From: Diprion similis
Taxonomy: Eukaryota; Arthropoda; Insecta; Hymenoptera; Diprionidae
Length of the DNA stretch: 64,000 bases
Assembly (NCBI RefSeq): GCF_021155765.1
Contig: NC_060112.1
Span: forward strand, 5,456,001-5,520,000
Direction: 5' to 3'
Positions 25,701 to 37,171 of the stretch are shown here, piece by piece. The position numbers and the translations under genes are program-made. Each line of letters opens with the position of its first letter. Positions within the stretch are counted from its first letter, which is position 1. The notes beneath the pieces were generated by a model, which searched no databases, was not told the origin of the DNA, and saw only the letters and a program-made list of their open reading frames with translations.

Positions 25701-28700
25701 TTCCGCTGACGCTGAGCGCTATTCTACTGTGTACCTTAAAAATGGGAGAAGTTGGATTTTTTTCCAATGGAATGAATAACTGGAAAGGTACGCTTCGATT
25801 TTCTCCAACTTACCAAACAATTCATTGACGCACTGAACTTTCCCAAGGCTAGAACAATGTATACGAACATAACGCAGTAGCTGATTACCACTGTCGATAT
25901 TTCCGCTTCTGAGGTTCTCGCGATCTCGTCCTCAATTGACCGTTCGGTCGAATAGGCAATCTCCATCATGTCAGGTCGTTCGTTAGCATCCCAGTTCTCC
26001 ATGAAAGCTATGAACCTATTCATTGATAGAGAGTATTATGCGTCAGCTCAATTTCTGAATAACGGAAGTAACCGATGACCGACTTTTTTCGAAAAAGAAG
26101 TGAAAGCTCGTGCTGAATACTCACTTTGATTCCCAAGCCAGAGCTGGCGCCAGAGATTCTTCGTCCAAATGATTGTTTACCATGTACGTGAGTGCAAGCC
26201 CAGTCGCCTTTATATAGTCCGCGGAATCGTAGCTCTCTTGACCGTCCACAAGGAAACCACCCAAAGCTACTGCAGGGATGATCGGCCCTTTGTACGTGGA
26301 TATGCAATCGGTATTATAAGAATTCCTGGGGTTAAAAAACATTCCTGGTTAACTCATCCACAGTTTGACTTATTGAATGAGAATGATGATTGTGAGTTCA
26401 CAGCAGAGACAGTAATTTGCTGAGATTAAATGGAATAGCTTACTGTAGGCATTTGTAGAGATGATCGAGATAGTTGGTTTCATATCCACCGGATGTTGAC
26501 GTTTCGTTGAAAGTATCAAGACTGTACTGAAAGTAACCCCAGATATTCTGGACCGTGCAGAGTGACAGCGTCACTCCACCACTGAATTCGTTTTGGACTG
26601 GAGCGTAACAAATTTTTTCCAAACCTTCGTCAGTGTCCTGACCGATCTGTGAATTTTCATTGATTAAATGCAAGTGACAGTTGTGAGAATTGTTATCCAG
26701 TCACAACAGTCACATTTCGTGCAGTATCACTCACGTCTATGATTTGTTGATGAAGGTCGTATATAGCCAGCAAGAACTCTCTGTTGAAAACTGGTCCAAA
26801 CTCCAGCTCATCTGTGGTGGTATTGTGTAATATCTAGAAAATCCGATAAACACGTTAACAATGAAGAATAAATTGGTAATTTTCGGGACAGTATCTATGG
26901 ACAAATCGTCATACCGTGTCGAGTCCTACAGGCTTGATGAAGATCTGCTCAGTACGGTAAAACGGGGTGAAATGCTCGTCGAAAAAGTCCTTTTCGATTC
27001 GCGACTGGCTCGTTGGTGCTGCCCAAATTTCAATGGGATTCGTGGTTATCGACAGATATTTTATACCGTAGCACATAAGGATGATTAAATATGTCCAGGC
27101 GCAAAGAACGAGTACCGGCTGCCTTGCGAATCCTGTTGAAATAAACTTCGATAAATATCTTCAAAGGTCAAGTAAGTCGCCAAGTAAGTACGTCGAAGAG
27201 AATGCCCCGTTAATTAATGTATTTTCTCACCATATCCTAAGGCCCTGAAGATCGTTTCCAAATATCTGTTGAACGCTTCACCAGCGTTGTGGTATTTCGA
27301 TCCAAAAGAAGAAGATTTACCTAAAATGAAGTATTTCGTTGAATGCAAGGTCCTACTGTCAAAGGCTCAAAGAAGAACGGGAGCTCACCTGAAACGGGAT
27401 ATTTCCTTCTTATCAACGTCACAGCCGTGGTGGACCCTGCGCTCAAGACAATGACGATTATTCCAGCAATGATACCCCAACCGCTGATTCCAAGTAACAG
27501 AAAAGTGCTTGTATCCAGATCTAGTTCGGTTATGGGACAACTATCATCGCAATCGACGCAGCTGCAGGCCAGTGAAGAGTTCTGAAAGCGGAAGATTCGA
27601 TTGTAAGGATTGAGACAATGCAGGTCAGAAAAGATTTGATACTTGTGTAATCATATGTGTTGAACTACTCACATCGTAAGCCTCGTCGCAGGTCTTTGTC
27701 TCGGGGTTTAAGGAACTATTCGACGACAAAGAGTCTTCGGCGTCCCATACGTAGGTCATTTGGAAAGGGACAAGACCATCGCTGCTCACTGTTCCCATGT
27801 ACTCGTACCACCTTCGAGAATTTTAGCATCATTATCGTTAACCAAATCATGTAAGAAGATAGATGTTTTCGTTGAAAGCGTGGTAGGAAAACATTGTCTC
27901 GGTTATACATATTATCAATGACGCAATGATAACTTCTGATGAATCCCGCAAATCATACAAGTTAGCAATATGCGTTAGCAAGTGGTTTCGTGATAATCGA
28001 TTAATTACAATGAATTCAGAGTCTCCTATTAGAGTCGAAATAATCAGTGAGACTAGTAGTAATAATAATCTCGGAGCTGATTAGCGATTAACTGGAAGAT
28101 TTGAGCACACGTGCATGCTAAGCCAAGTCTATCGTGGCAATCTTGCTCGACTCAACAAGCGGGCAGATACTCTATGCATAGATTGTAACATGGCATCGAG
28201 GCATCGGTGTCAATCTCGTTGCTATCTAACCAGGGGAATTTTATGCCGCGAAGCCCTGTAGCTGACCAACAATTTCAGCAGGTGCCTTGTCAATCAACCC
28301 AAAACACTTTATCGGCGTCAATGAGCTAATTAGACGCCGCGTGACGCTGCCGTTTACACAAACTTAATCACGCATATACATTCATGATTGTGGGAAATCG
28401 TTTTCCAATTCCCGAACAGATCGAATCAAATAGGATTTCTAACGATTCGATAAATCTGCAAGACTCACAATTTATACGTGCATCTGCTGGCTCCATAAGA
28501 TCCGCATGCCAAATCCATAGCCAAATTTCCACTAGCAGGGTGAAGAACACCTGAACACGAGTTGTAGGTACCTTCAGCGTATTCTTCCCCTAAATAGATC
28601 TGCGAAAAGAGAGCGACAGAAACTTGAATCGCGATCTTATTAGTGTCCAGGCACCAGAATTACTCATGCAGAAAATATATGTTCGACTTATTTGCACCAG

Positions 28701-29406
28701 TAATTTTTTTTTATCCAAAATGCAATTAATCAATCATACTAATCTTTCTGCAAATGGTTACTGATATTAGTGTTCACTGAATTAGAATTCCTTCACCGAT
28801 GTATTGTTACCATTATGAGCAACATTTCTACTGCATTTATAATTTAGAATTTTCTACCAAACCTGAACTTCGTTTATGTACTGGACGACCTCGTCGTTCA
28901 CAGTAGCGTTCAGGATTTCAACGTTGTACATGAATCTGCTCTGATCCGGAGCACAACTAAAGTCGCAGATGGATCTGAACATGTTTTTCGAACATGTAGG
29001 ACACCTCCCGAAGACACCTTCAGCCATTGACATGCTCGAGTCCATGTCGATGATCTGCTGAGCATCGCAGCACACGAGAGGAGTATCTGAACATCGATTT
29101 CGAGACCATATAATTACATCAGTATTTTTACCTGTCTTGATCGATTCTCGAAATACGCTCAAAGTCAAAGTTTAAACGGCACAACTAACCAGTTTCATTC
29201 TCGAAAAAGTGCGGGCATCTGTCGTAGAGGATCGCTTCTGCTGTCGAGTTATTGATCAGCTGACCAGTCGACGATGATGGACAATTGTAGGTCGCTACCC
29301 CAGACGAGTAACACTGACCGTACCACACGCAGGTATATTCATCGTCGCCGAGGGATGAAGCGAGGATAAGTGAAACCAGGAAGACGATGAGAGAAGAATT
29401 CATCAT
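22791..29406 (-). CDS. NPC1: NPC1-family intracellular/intestinal sterol transporter, 23 coding exons, 1250 aa
   Basis: Exons in transcript order: 29406-29190, 29086-28863, 28599-28469, 27811-27673, 27581-27389, 27320-27231, 27132-26915, 26833-26735, 26646-26444, 26325-26125, 26015-25814, 25734-25618, 25545-25365, 25282-25155, 25030-24776, 24687-24524, 24392-24277, 24164-24016, 23943-23747, 23597-23366, 23296-23183, 23047-22885, 22810-22791; all joins keep frame. It moves cholesterol/sterols across the membrane of endolysosomes or gut cells. Domains in order: signal peptide, cysteine-rich NTD, first helix near residue 262, second lumenal domain, sterol-sensing domain, third lumenal domain, final helices. 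Length equals the family (1250-1280 aa). The C-terminus stops at LLSFIGPENAG with no extended cytosolic tail, so the dileucine lysosomal sorting signal of human NPC1 is absent; that favours an NPC1b/NPC1L1-like gut role, an inference. Start: two consecutive ATGs just after a 5' UTR acceptor; the first is used here. Confidence 0.95.
25155..26015 (-). other. NPC1: NPC1 sterol-sensing domain (exons 11-14)
   Basis: From about residue 605 to 780 the protein has five close hydrophobic segments: [40 protein letters not shown], the [17 protein letters not shown] segment characteristic of NPC1/Patched SSDs, [15 protein letters not shown], and [20 protein letters not shown]. The order and the GVDN motif identify the SSD shared by NPC1, Patched, Dispatched and SCAP. 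Confidence 0.9.
28469..29406 (-). other. NPC1: NPC1 signal peptide and N-terminal sterol-binding domain (exons 1-3)
   Basis: A hydrophobic leader ([20 protein letters not shown]) is followed by YTCVWYGQC, the hallmark opening of the NPC1 N-terminal domain. Then come [29 protein letters not shown] and the [20 protein letters not shown] segment. The cysteine spacing matches the disulphide-rich pocket that binds the cholesterol 3-OH in NPC1. The domain runs to about residue 230 and finishes in exon 4. Confidence 0.9.
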
Positions 29407-29660
29407 TCTGAAAAATGAACGTCTTTATCGAAGTTCCTGTACTTTGATTTGGAAAGTAACGGCTGACGTATTGCTTCTGGTTGATTATTTTCAGAGTAAA
29501 ATCTCACCTCGAGTTTTTTGGTGTTTGCCTTTTCCGTTCCCAGGTAAAACGAGATCACCGTTCACCTAACGGTTCGGTGAAAATTTAATACTGTTTGTCG
29601 GACCTGAGAACTTACTGTCTCATCGTACACACACCCGAACTTGAAACGGGGTTGAGGTCG
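29407..29660 (-). promoter_or_regulatory. NPC1 5' UTR intron and leader
   Basis: The coding exon starts at 29407 directly after TTTTTCAG. A matching donor, CTCGAG|GTGAGA, lies at 29508/29507, giving a 100-base 5' UTR intron. The leader exon therefore extends from 29508 upward; its start is unknown but probably lies in the GC-richer 29,560-29,720 patch, where AATCCCGGT occurs twice. This is splice-site reading only. Confidence 0.55.
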
Positions 29661-30738
29661 GCTGAATCCCGGTGAAGACTGGCCAGCCGAATCGAAGCCG
29701 GTGTAAAATCCCGGTAAAAATCTTGATTCTTTATCGGCCAAACGTTTTCATCTTATCGCGCAGCTGAGAGACCTATTTCTGATCACCAGATAGATTATCT
29801 ATTTTCTACACACGTAGTTACATTGTTGAGCGATTTTTCAATACAATCCGTTTAGCCATGCAGCTGGCCCGTTTACTCACCTATTAGAGGTGTTTGTATA
29901 GGGAATAAAGTGTCGATTCTCTTATCAATTATACGTCGTCTAAAGTACGGTGATGTCGTTTTTTTACCAATTTTTTCTTTTTATTCCGTAACACCTGCGA
30001 GGTGTGACAATGACATATATAATTCGTGTATATCTGTGCAGCGTGCAGATAAGCGTCCGATGAGAGTTTTAATTACGAATAATTGTTGCTCTGTATCAGT
30101 CACACTTTTGGAATAGGAATAGACATAAAAGTCTGATTTTTAATTGCGTTGGTATGACTTTTTCAAAGAAACCCATTTTTCATCGAATCAAAGGAACGAT
30201 CTGTTGTATGAGAGAATTAGCTTCACGCTTTTTGGAACTAATCACAGATTCAAAATCGATGAAATCCACAATTTGTCTTTTACCAAGGTATTCACTAAGA
30301 ATGAGAAATTGTTAATGAGCTTGGTGAACTGAACTTATTTGTAGAAGACCTCGAAAATAGTTTCGTACTGTTATTTTATTTTCTTTCCACCGCATGAGAA
30401 AACCTGAGTGTTTCGGAACACATTAACTAGAAGTAGGACCTCTATTCTCTTATTCTCTAATTTTTCTTACTTGTGGAGTCGCCAGCTTCCAGAATTAATC
30501 CCTGTAGATTTTTGAGCAACTTTTTTTATTCAACTTCCGTAAGCACACGCCGACGCATCGTCGTTTTATAAGTGATAATGAAAGCAGTGTAATTTCTGAG
30601 GTACCATAAGAAGAAAGAAATAGGATTGAACACACATCGGATATTTTCGTAATGATTAATCATATTTTAATGACACAATGATCGTACAAATGATTCTTTT
30701 ACAAATGAACAATTGTCTCGCCGCAGAATGAGAATTAA

Positions 30739-31042
30739 CCTTAGAACGGTAACGTGATTTTATTTTTTTATTTTTTTTACCTATTCCGGTAACGTGGGGT
30801 GAAAAAACGCACAATCTTGTAAATTATATCTGTCGGATACATCATATCTTTGAGAGTCTTATAGGGTCTAACTTTCTTCGTTTTTAATAAAGAATCACGT
30901 GAGCTAAAAAACTTTTTACGTGAATTTCAAAAAAGTGGTCAAAAATTCATATGTCTCGAGTCGAAAACGTAAATTGTTCTCTTGCGATCGGAAATTTAAA
31001 TTCGCGTTCTTTGTTTTTTCACCTCCCGTTACCGTTCTAGGG
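30739..31042. mobile_element. piggyBac-type MITE, 304 bp, flanked by TTAA
   Basis: Left end CCTTAGAACGGTAACG (30739-30754) and right end, read inverted, CCCTAGAACGGTAACGG (31042-31026) are matching terminal inverted repeats. Each is bordered by TTAA (30735-30738 and 31043-31046). TTAA target duplication and termini beginning CCYTAGAA are the known hallmarks of the piggyBac superfamily. A subterminal copy of CGGTAACGTGGGGTGAAAAAACG (from about 30789) matches GGAGGTGAAAAAAC next to the right end. There is no transposase, so it is non-autonomous. Confidence 0.88.
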
Positions 31043-31703
31043 TTAAAATGATACTATAATATTAATCATAATAATAGTACAAATAATATAAATCATAGCA
31101 ATGATAATGATAATATCGACAGTAAAAATAACAACAACAATAATAATAATAATAATAATATTAATAACAATAACAGCAACAACAAATGAATATTATTACA
31201 TCTTGGATGAATAATAATATATGTATAGTATATTATAATATATAATTGGAGTAATAATGGCAATCATAGAATATAAAGGGGCGTTTTAACAACTGAAAAA
31301 TAATATCTTAAAATTTGATTATAATTTAAACGGAAGATATTGGAAAGACATTATTTCCTCTTGTCTTACATTCTTATATATGTCTCTATGTGTGTACGTG
31401 TGTGTATGTAAAGGCTTGGAAATGTAAAGATTCGTAATGGGGTGATAAAACTTATGAGCGAAAATCATTTACGCCCAAACGATTTTTTACATGTCAATTA
31501 GCCCTGTCAAGAATGTCTTTCGGATGTTTGTGGGTTAGTTAGGTATGTATCACATACATACATTATATATGTATAGTTCTCAGTTCGTCTGATAATACAA
31601 GATAAATTATTACACTCGTATCATTCGACTTGGAAACGTATATAGTTATATATATATAACCTACGTAAAGAGTAAAGGCAAAAACATTAAATAAATAAAC
31701 AAA

Positions 31704-31706
<3 letters not shown>

Positions 31707-31748
<42 letters not shown>
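31707..31748. repeat. (AT)n microsatellite
   Basis: Uninterrupted alternation of A and T for about 42 bases. Confidence 0.95.
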
Positions 31749-31751
<3 letters not shown>

Positions 31752-32019
31752 GATATATTATATTTATTTATTTCATTTTTTTGCTTTCCCTCTTTTCGTA
31801 GGGTTGTCTCGCGGTTAATTATTCTTCCTCGTTCTTCTTTCAAGATCCTTACTTTATGTATAACTTTTCTCTCACGCCCTTATCTCAAATACTTCGTGTG
31901 TACGTAGGTATTGCATTTATAATGTATGTTCGTATTCGTGGATAATGCATACAATTTAACTTTAGCAATAAATTATCTCTATGAAACCGCACAATAATTA
32001 ATAATAATAATTCGATAAA

Positions 32020-32020
32020 T

Positions 32021-32051
<31 letters not shown>

Positions 32052-32061
32052 CAATAATAAT
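32020..32061. repeat. (AAT)n microsatellite
   Basis: AAT/ATA repeats, interrupted once by an ACAACA segment. A shorter run of the same unit lies at about 31,138-31,170. Confidence 0.9.
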
Positions 32062-32163
32062 GGCAATCATAATTTATGTATATTTATATCTATACATTTT
32101 CTACATACTTATATACATTCGAAAAATCTTTATGGTCGAATATATAATAATACGCAATCGGTT

Positions 32164-32176
32164 GGGGGGGGGGGGG
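32164..32176. repeat. 13-base poly-G run
   Basis: Thirteen consecutive G in an otherwise AT-rich neighbourhood. Confidence 0.9.
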
Positions 32177-33361
32177 TAAAAAGATGATTGATCATTAAAC
32201 GTAACTAGGCCAACTATTTGGACCGTCTTTGCTCGAAAGTCTTTTCCTTTTTTCTTTCTTGGTTGGTTTTTCTTCTCTATTTATTTAATAATTTAAATTT
32301 TTTCCTTATTCTTTTTATTTTCTTCGAATTCTTTGGTCTCTTTTCACAAGCTTTCAATTCATCCATCCGTTCATTTCTTCAATATACTTACATGTATATC
32401 ATTAATTTACACACTTATTATATATATCCAATATATATATATATGTGCTGAAGGAGGTTGAGGTTTTCGATCTTAATTCACGTTTAAGTTTCATAATAAC
32501 TTTCACCTCACATTAAGGAATTTAATTCATGCTCAATTTATACGCACCTGTCTAATTATTATAAACTCTGCGACGACGCTAATGTTGTACACCTCTACTA
32601 CAATATAATGCACGTGTTCTGGATTTATTTAATCAAAGTATAATCGGTCCGCTTCGTATTTAATCAGATTGTAAATAAGGATTAACGTCAATAACCGCGA
32701 TACCCGGCTGATTAAGTAATCTCATTGCAACAAAATTGCTCTATAATATTATAACCTACGCGAAATAGTTGTGTCTTCTTCATACATATAATATATATGT
32801 ATATATGTATACGAGCGGGACATTTTTCATACCTAATAGGCGAATGTAATCTCGGTTCAAAACTGTAAACCAACATATTACAGAATAACGGTAAATCAAG
32901 ATGAAAGACTCTCGATCAAATACGATCTCGACGAAAAGAATGTTTCTTCTATTTTAATTTTTTTTTTTTTCACTCTCTCTCTTTCTCTCCCACTCTCTTC
33001 TTTGTGACAATAAAATCTATAACATATAATAATCAGATCAACAACGGTAATAATAATAATAAAAATTACAATAATAATACTAATAATGATAATGATAATA
33101 ATAATAATAACAGTCGTGATAATAACTTAATCTTTATAATTTTCTTCTCTGTATTTTTTTTTCTTTTTGTTTTTTTTTTTTCTTCACTTTTAGCGACAAA
33201 AAGTTTTCGCAATATTTATATTTATATTATGTCATGTATGTATGTATATATATACATATATAATTGTATATTGTATATTTATTGTTTAATGGAGCATAGG
33301 GGGATCGGGTTGAAGATACATATTAGGGTATAATATTATTCTTCGCTGTCAGATCTCAGTA

Positions 33362-33364
<3 letters not shown>

Positions 33365-33397
<33 letters not shown>
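33365..33397. repeat. (AT)n microsatellite
   Basis: Alternating AT for about 33 bases; further short AT runs follow to 33,440 and at 33,600-33,618. Confidence 0.95.
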
Positions 33398-33402
<5 letters not shown>

Positions 33403-33792
33403 CTATTAGGATAGATATATATATGTATATATATTTATATATTCATACGTATATCGTATATTTTCTTCAATATTTTAATCTCGTTATTTTATTTTATTTT
33501 ATTAATTTATTTAATTACTTTTTATCTTTATTCTCTTACTCATCGAGCTTCGCATCGTGAGAATATTATGTAGGTGCGTGTGTATGTATACATACAGACA
33601 TATATATATATATATATGCATGTATTTTCTCATTACATATAATTATGTACATATTTAGGTATTTTCGTTCCAAGGTGCTCAAAATCCTTGTAATTTAATG
33701 TCCAGGGGCGATTATAGATACGCATTCGCAAAAATCGCGAGTCGATTACCTGTGAAATATATATACGTATATCGGGTGTAATTTATATACAG

Positions 33793-33810
33793 ACACACAC
33801 ACACACACAC
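33793..33810. repeat. (AC)n microsatellite
   Basis: Nine AC units. Confidence 0.9.
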
Positions 33811-36800
33811 GTTTTTGCCAACGAGTGAAGAAAATACGTAGTTCATCGTCGGACTTGGATGTTTCGCTATATAACTATCATTGTTTAACTTATTTATGCA
33901 TGTATAATATATAGGAAACAGCAATTGATTTATACGGAAAAATCACCCTTTCTGATTTATCGGGATACCTAATATAACGATTTAATTCTTCATTGCGAAA
34001 ACCCTAGGAATAAATTTCACGCTACTTCTTGCCACGCACGACTCTCTCGCTGTACGAATATGCAAACTTTGAAATTTGATTTATCCCTCACATTTTTTGT
34101 ACTTTCACTTTTTACCATTTTTTTTTTTTTTTTTCGATCGATTTTCGTTTCCGATTCAATCATCTGCACACCTTACGAATATAAATTGTAAAGTGGAAAA
34201 CCTTACGTCGATTGACGAGTGAAGTTTTGAGTTGACGTATCAAATTTATTAATGATTCTTAATTATTATTCAGTGACACTTTCATTTCTCTCCAACAGGA
34301 TTCAAAGGATGCGCGTTATTATGGCAATATGGCGTCGTAGTGGCTGATCAGCTGATCATTTCGGGTAAATTTTATTAATATAAAATCACCAAACTCTTTG
34401 CACAGAGCAAAACTTATTACGGCGGGAAAATTAATTTTTTTTTTTCTTTTATTTGAATACAACCAGTAGCTACCAAATCCCATGTTTTAATAGTTTTAAT
34501 CCCAATCGTCGAATTGCCTGATTGCTCGGATTTAGTGAAATTCACCATTGTCAGAGAAAAGGATTTGAAGATTTAATATTTACAAAAAGCGCATTCTTTT
34601 CGAAAAGGGAGCATCAAAATCTCGTCGTACAATTGCCGTAACAACTATCAATGCCAGTCTCGTTGTCGTACGTGGCCATAAAAGACCAATCAATATTTTA
34701 AATCCATTTTTCTTATTTTCGTTTTAATTATTGATTATATATTTTGGTATTTTTCTACATTCATATATATACACAATTATTTATATAATCAATCTGATGG
34801 TGCAGTTTTACCAATTGTAAATCTCCCTCCTTTTAATACTCATATTATAAATATAAGTGTATATATATATGTATGTGTGTGTATATTTATATATATCTGG
34901 ATACTTTCTGTTTTCTAATTTACATGAATTAATTAATATCCTTCAATTTCGATCATATTACATGTTACTATATTTAAATTATCATATATAATAATCTCAT
35001 ATCAATTGTATAACGTATTCAATCGGACACACCACGTTTGTTCCTGTGCCGATTCAATATTTAAACTACTTAGCTTACATACATACATATATCTTTCGTG
35101 TGATTCTCATTGATTCTACGTACTTCGGTTTTTTTTTTTTTTTTTTCTCCAACTTCTTCAGTTCTTAACTTTAAACTTGCATCTACAGCTAGTTTGTTTT
35201 TATTGTTTAGTTACTTTTGATACGACGAGCACGTTTTCTCTTTCGCTTATCTCTTCTTCCGTAAAATTCTCCTCTCGCTTTTTCACCAATTCTCATACCT
35301 CGGCTAAGCTTAAACATTTTCGAGGTCGTACATTAAGTAATGTCGAAAATAAAATAGCTATGTTGAAAATTTTCAATCTCAGCCGAGGGTTTTCGAAATT
35401 ATTTTTCACCGACTGTTACAGATTTCGCGGTAAAAAATATCGAAGAAAGAGAAAACGAATTGATGTAAGAATCGAAAAAATATTCCAGCAGAAAAATCAA
35501 GTAATTTCGACCGGAGTAAAGAAAAGGAAAAAAAAAAAAAAAACCAGGGATTATTCACTAATATTCATGTAGTCTAGTGATTATTCAATTTTTTCTTTTT
35601 GTTTCATCTGAATTTCACTTACGATTCTTAACTAATTTTAACCGCTACGTTCATGTCTTAATCGTTACGATTAAGCTTTCACGTCGATTTTAATTACTTC
35701 TTTTCTTGTCTTTGTTGTTGTTTTTTTTACGCTTTTTTTCTCTTTATATTTTTGTTTTTCGTAATATTTTTTTTTCACTTTGCCGATACTTCCCTTCTCG
35801 TAGTAATAAATACAATCGTGTATTACATCATGTGTATATGCACAGAATTGAGATTACTTTTCGCTATCGGCACATATGTATACATATACCAAATAAATTG
35901 CTGACCGAGGAAAATTATGTAATTGCTAAACATGGCGAATACTTAATCAAACTTTAGCTAGAAATTAACCGAACGAAACAAACGATAAATACAATCCATT
36001 CGACATATAATTATAATATAAGAAAAGAAGAAACATTGAGTAAGGAAGAGTAATAAAAAAATTACGTCATTTTACGTTGAATGGATAATTTGGTTCTAAC
36101 GTACGGGCGTCTCTGAGCGAAAAAACGCCATTTTCTTAATCACGGCCAATCATCGTCGAGTATACAGAACTATATTTCTTCTCGAGCAAATTCGCCTATA
36201 CGTAATTGTATATAATCATATCTACCAAATATTAGGACCCTGTATTGTAAAAACCCGTAACTCGTTGCACCCTCCGAAAGCGAAGTTTGCATACCTAATT
36301 ATCTATCATAAGACGCCGTGTACTTTTTTCGGGAGATGATGTGTCAAATCAGCTGTGAAATCCAACGAACGAGATTTCCGAAATCGATTGAATCTAGCTC
36401 CAAAAAAAGAAAAAAAAAATGCTTTCTAAAGGATAGCCGATAATGTATCCTGATTATAAATTGCGTTACATTCTGCTTATTTTTCCGCAATAAATTAATA
36501 TTCCGAATACAGTCGCATGAATTATATTTAAAAACCAGTATAAAAAACTCAATAAATAAATTATGTTTTTATTTCCTTCACTCAAATCACCGATACGCAA
36601 ATTTCTTTTCCTCTGTTCCTTGTTTCTTTTTTCTTTTCTCTCTCTATAACATTCATGTATTATTTCTCTCTTTTCCTCTTCCGTTAATTTTCTAAATTTA
36701 TTTTCTATTCTTGTTCTTTTTCTCTCGGTCAGCAACGGTATAATAATAATAATATTAGCTAAAAATCAATCAGTGTATTATAAGTATTCGAATACGCTAA

Positions 36801-37038
36801 TATTATTAATTTTAATGATCTCGATACTAATACCTAATATATATCTTATCTTTACTAGAGTTTACTGAACGATATACATACATACAACATGCATGCATAT
36901 GTATATATATATATATGCATGTATGTGTATATATGATGTGTATACTATATATGTACGTGGTGTATGCGCAGGTATGTATATTATTGTTATTGTTGATGTT
37001 GTTGTTGTTGTTATCATCATCATCACCGTCATCGTCAT

Positions 37039-37051
37039 CATTATTATTAAA

Positions 37052-37091
<40 letters not shown>
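37039..37091. repeat. (ATT)n microsatellite
   Basis: About seventeen ATT units with one interruption, preceded by GTT and CATCAT/CGTCAT trinucleotide runs from about 36,980. On the minus strand it would read as Asn/Asp runs, which explains the spurious poly-Asn frames here. Confidence 0.92.
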
Positions 37092-37093
<2 letters not shown>

Positions 37094-37171
37094 CGTATGC
37101 ATCATGTATGTATAATATATAATTTATAATGTATAATATAATATATACGTAATTTTAATTGTGTATATAAC

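Larger units (their letters stand above)
29720..37171. other. AT-rich gene-free stretch; possible long 3' UTR of sif
   Basis: No supported coding sequence. From about 31,050 to 37,150 the sequence is dominated by AT, AAT and T-run repeats with many TTTATT strings (AATAAA on the minus strand). The still life coding region ends at 37172 on the minus strand and transcription continues into this stretch, so much of it may be 3' UTR, but no poly(A) site can be chosen by eye. Open frames here encode runs of Asn, Ile or Tyr and are repeat artefacts. Confidence 0.5.

Noticed and set aside
36827-37129. Frames rich in Asn/Asp or Ile/Val
   Set aside because: They are translations of the trinucleotide microsatellite.
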